12,074 nucleotides of DNA from Bacillota bacterium (GTDB taxonomy: Bacteria; Bacillota; Dethiobacteria; SKNC01). The position numbers and the translations under genes were made by a program. Shown piece by piece: positions 10,604 to 12,074 of this stretch. Location: contig SKNC01000013.1 in assembly GCA_007120745.1 (NCBI GenBank), forward strand, positions 1 through 12,074. Direction: 5' to 3'. The notes beneath the pieces were generated by a model. That model saw only the letters and a list, made by a program, of their open reading frames with translations. It made no database searches and was not told where the DNA came from. Numbering within the stretch: the first letter of the stretch is position 1; the number at the start of each line of letters is the position of its first letter.

Positions 10604-12074
10604 TTAGGCCGTTTCTATTGAAGCGTCATCCTGCAGATTTAAGTCTTCAATCGCTTTTTCCCGGAGTTTGTATTTTTGTATCTTCCCACTGGCTGTCATG
10701 GGGAAACTCTCTATAAAAGCGATGTGTTTAGGAACTTTATGCCGGGCCATATGTCCTTTGACAAATTCTTTGACCTCTTCTTCGGTAAGTTCCGCTCCTT
10801 CTTTTAAAATGATATAAGCCATAATTTCCTCTCCATATTCCCTGCTGGGCACACCAATTACCTGGACATCACTGACCAGGGGGTGGGTATAGAGAAATTC
10901 TTCTATCTCTTTGGGATAAATATTTTCACCGCCCCGGATAATCATATCTTTAATCCGTCCGGTGATTCTAAAATAGCCGTTTTCATCGCAGGTGGCCAGA
11001 TCCCCCGTGTGAAGCCATCCATCGTCATCGATGGCCTCGGAGGTAGCCTCGGGCATATTATAATAACCCTTCATGATATTATATCCCCGGACGATGAATT
11101 CCCCGGGAACTGATGCCGGGCATTCCTCACCGGTATCGGGGGCAATCACCTTACATTCCATGAAGGGCAAAGAACGTCCCACGGTGGAAACCCTCAGTTC
11201 TATGGAATCATCAATCCTGGTCTGGGTACAGACGGGAGAAGCCTCGGTCAGGCCGTACGCTATAGTAATTTCTGTCATATTCATTTTCTCCACCACTTCC
11301 CGCATGACCTTGATGGGACAGGGTGACCCCGCCATAATTCCCGTTCGAAGGTTTGAAAAGGAATACTTTTCAAACTCCGGATGTTGAAGTATGGCAATGA
11401 ACATGGTGGGCACTCCATGCAGGGCCGTGCATTTTTCCCTGCTCACAGCCTCCATCACCGCCAGCGGCTGGTAGTATTCGACCAGTACCATGGAGGAACC
11501 ATGGGTGATGCAGGCGGTCACGCCCAGAACACATCCAAAGCAGTGAAAAAGTGGTACCGGGATGCACAGCTTGTCCTGCTCCGTAAAGGCCATACAGTCT
11601 CCGATACTTTTGCCGTTGTTTACAATGTTGTGATGAGTCAGCATGACCCCCTTGGGAAATCCTGTGGTTCCGGAGGTATACTGCATGTTGATAACGTCAT
11701 GAACATCCAGAGAACTCTGCACCGCTGCCAGCTCTTCATCGGGAACGTCCTTACCCATTTCGTAAAGCTGTTCCCAGTTGTACGTACCATCGGGCTGTCC
11801 TTCCCCAATATAAATAAGATTTTTCAACCTTGGGAGAGCCTTTGATGTCCATTCTCCAGAATTTTTCCCTTCCAGTTCGGGAATCAGCGATTGAATAATT
11901 TCCAGATAATTGGAATCTTTAAAACCATTGATAAAAATCAGGGTATGGGTATCCGACTGCCGCAGCAGGTATTCCACTTCAAATACCTTGTAGTTGGTAT
12001 TGACCGTTACCAGGACCGCACCAATTTTAGCGGTAGCAAACATGGCCAAAACCCACTCAGGATAATTGGTAGCC
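10604..12074 (-). CDS. AMP-forming acyl-CoA synthetase (ANL superfamily), 5' end outside window
   Basis: The enzyme activates a carboxylic acid with ATP to an acyl-adenylate and then forms the CoA thioester. The visible part is 489 residues. The frame stays open to the window edge (ATNYPEWVLAMFATAKIGAV), so start and promoter lie outside; full-length relatives are about 540-560 aa. Core motifs are the P-loop-like MQYTSGTTGFPKGVMLTH (encoded near 11635-11686), YGLTEASPV, GWLHTGDLATCDENGYFRIT, GRIKDMIIRGGENIYPKEIE with the hinge Asp, and the adenylation Lys in PMTASGKIQKYKLRE near the C-terminus. The pattern is that of medium/long-chain or branched fatty acyl-CoA ligases, but acyl specificity cannot be read by eye. 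It is the first visible gene of the leftward operon with the TIM-barrel protein and the oxidoreductase. The acyl-CoA it makes could be substrate or product of that oxidoreductase. Confidence 0.93.
   Translation of the reverse strand, partial: ATNYPEWVLAMFATAKIGAVLVTVNTNYKVFEVEYLLRQSDTHTLIFINGFKDSNYLEIIQSLIPELEGKNSGEWTSKALPRLKNLIYIGEGQPDGTYNWEQLYEMGKDVPDEELAAVQSSLDVHDVINMQYTSGTTGFPKGVMLTHHNIVNNGKSIGDCMAFTEQDKLCIPVPLFHCFGCVLGVTACITHGSSMVLVEYYQPLAVMEAVSREKCTALHGVPTMFIAILQHPEFEKYSFSNLRTGIMAGSPCPIKVMREVVEKMNMTEITIAYGLTEASPVCTQTRIDDSIELRVSTVGRSLPFMECKVIAPDTGEECPASVPGEFIVRGYNIMKGYYNMPEATSEAIDDDGWLHTGDLATCDENGYFRITGRIKDMIIRGGENIYPKEIEEFLYTHPLVSDVQVIGVPSREYGEEIMAYIILKEGAELTEEEVKEFVKGHMARHKVPKHIAFIESFPMTASGKIQKYKLREKAIEDLNLQDDASIETA

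Noticed and set aside
11381..11845. 154-codon rightward frame inside the acyl-CoA synthetase gene
   Set aside because: Antisense to conserved synthetase motifs, with no ribosome binding site or recognisable domain.
1..12074. CRISPR array, tRNA/rRNA, prophage or insertion sequence
   Set aside because: No regularly spaced repeats, no tRNA or rRNA pattern, no transposase, integrase or phage genes were seen on either strand.

Overview
The window looks like chromosomal DNA of an anaerobic, Gram-positive-type bacterium, probably a member of the Clostridia or a related Firmicutes lineage. The reasons are strong AGGAGG-type ribosome binding sites before almost every gene, some TTG starts, A/T-rich spacers with Rho-independent hairpins, an HPK7/NarL two-component system with a LiaF-like membrane protein, a BCCT osmolyte transporter, and a four-subunit 2-oxoacid:ferredoxin oxidoreductase, which is an anaerobe's enzyme. 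No plasmid, phage or CRISPR signature, tRNA or rRNA was seen.

Positions 1-3244 hold an envelope/signalling region. The start of an SPFH/Band 7 (flotillin/prohibitin-like) gene reads leftward out of the window from a near-consensus promoter (373-401) with a perfect 17-bp palindrome beside its transcription start. Reading rightward are a six-helix membrane protein (642-1160), a sensor histidine kinase (1405-2598) and an overlapping NarL-type response regulator (2585-3244). This set resembles a LiaF/LiaS/LiaR-type cell-envelope stress module. A perfect 8-4-8 inverted repeat (544-563) sits upstream of the membrane-protein promoter.

Positions 3245-6870 are all leftward and mostly single-gene units with their own terminators: a 181-aa protein of unknown function (possible PH-like domain plus coiled coil), a 542-aa BCCT transporter, a 55-aa two-helix membrane protein (5973-6140), and a 67-aa helix-turn-helix protein. 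A short repeat-element-like fragment lies at about 3404-3448. A hairpin-rich patch at 6681-6787 ends in the terminator of the next operon.

Positions 6868-12074 are one tightly packed leftward operon. In transcription order it encodes an AMP-forming acyl-CoA ligase (5' end outside the window), a xylose-isomerase-like TIM-barrel protein, then the gamma, delta, alpha and beta subunits of a POR/VOR-type oxidoreductase. The last four genes overlap or nearly touch and so are probably translationally coupled. Ligase plus oxidoreductase could link a free carboxylic acid, its CoA thioester and the 2-oxoacid one carbon longer, with ferredoxin as electron carrier. The substrate and the role of the TIM-barrel protein cannot be read from the sequence.
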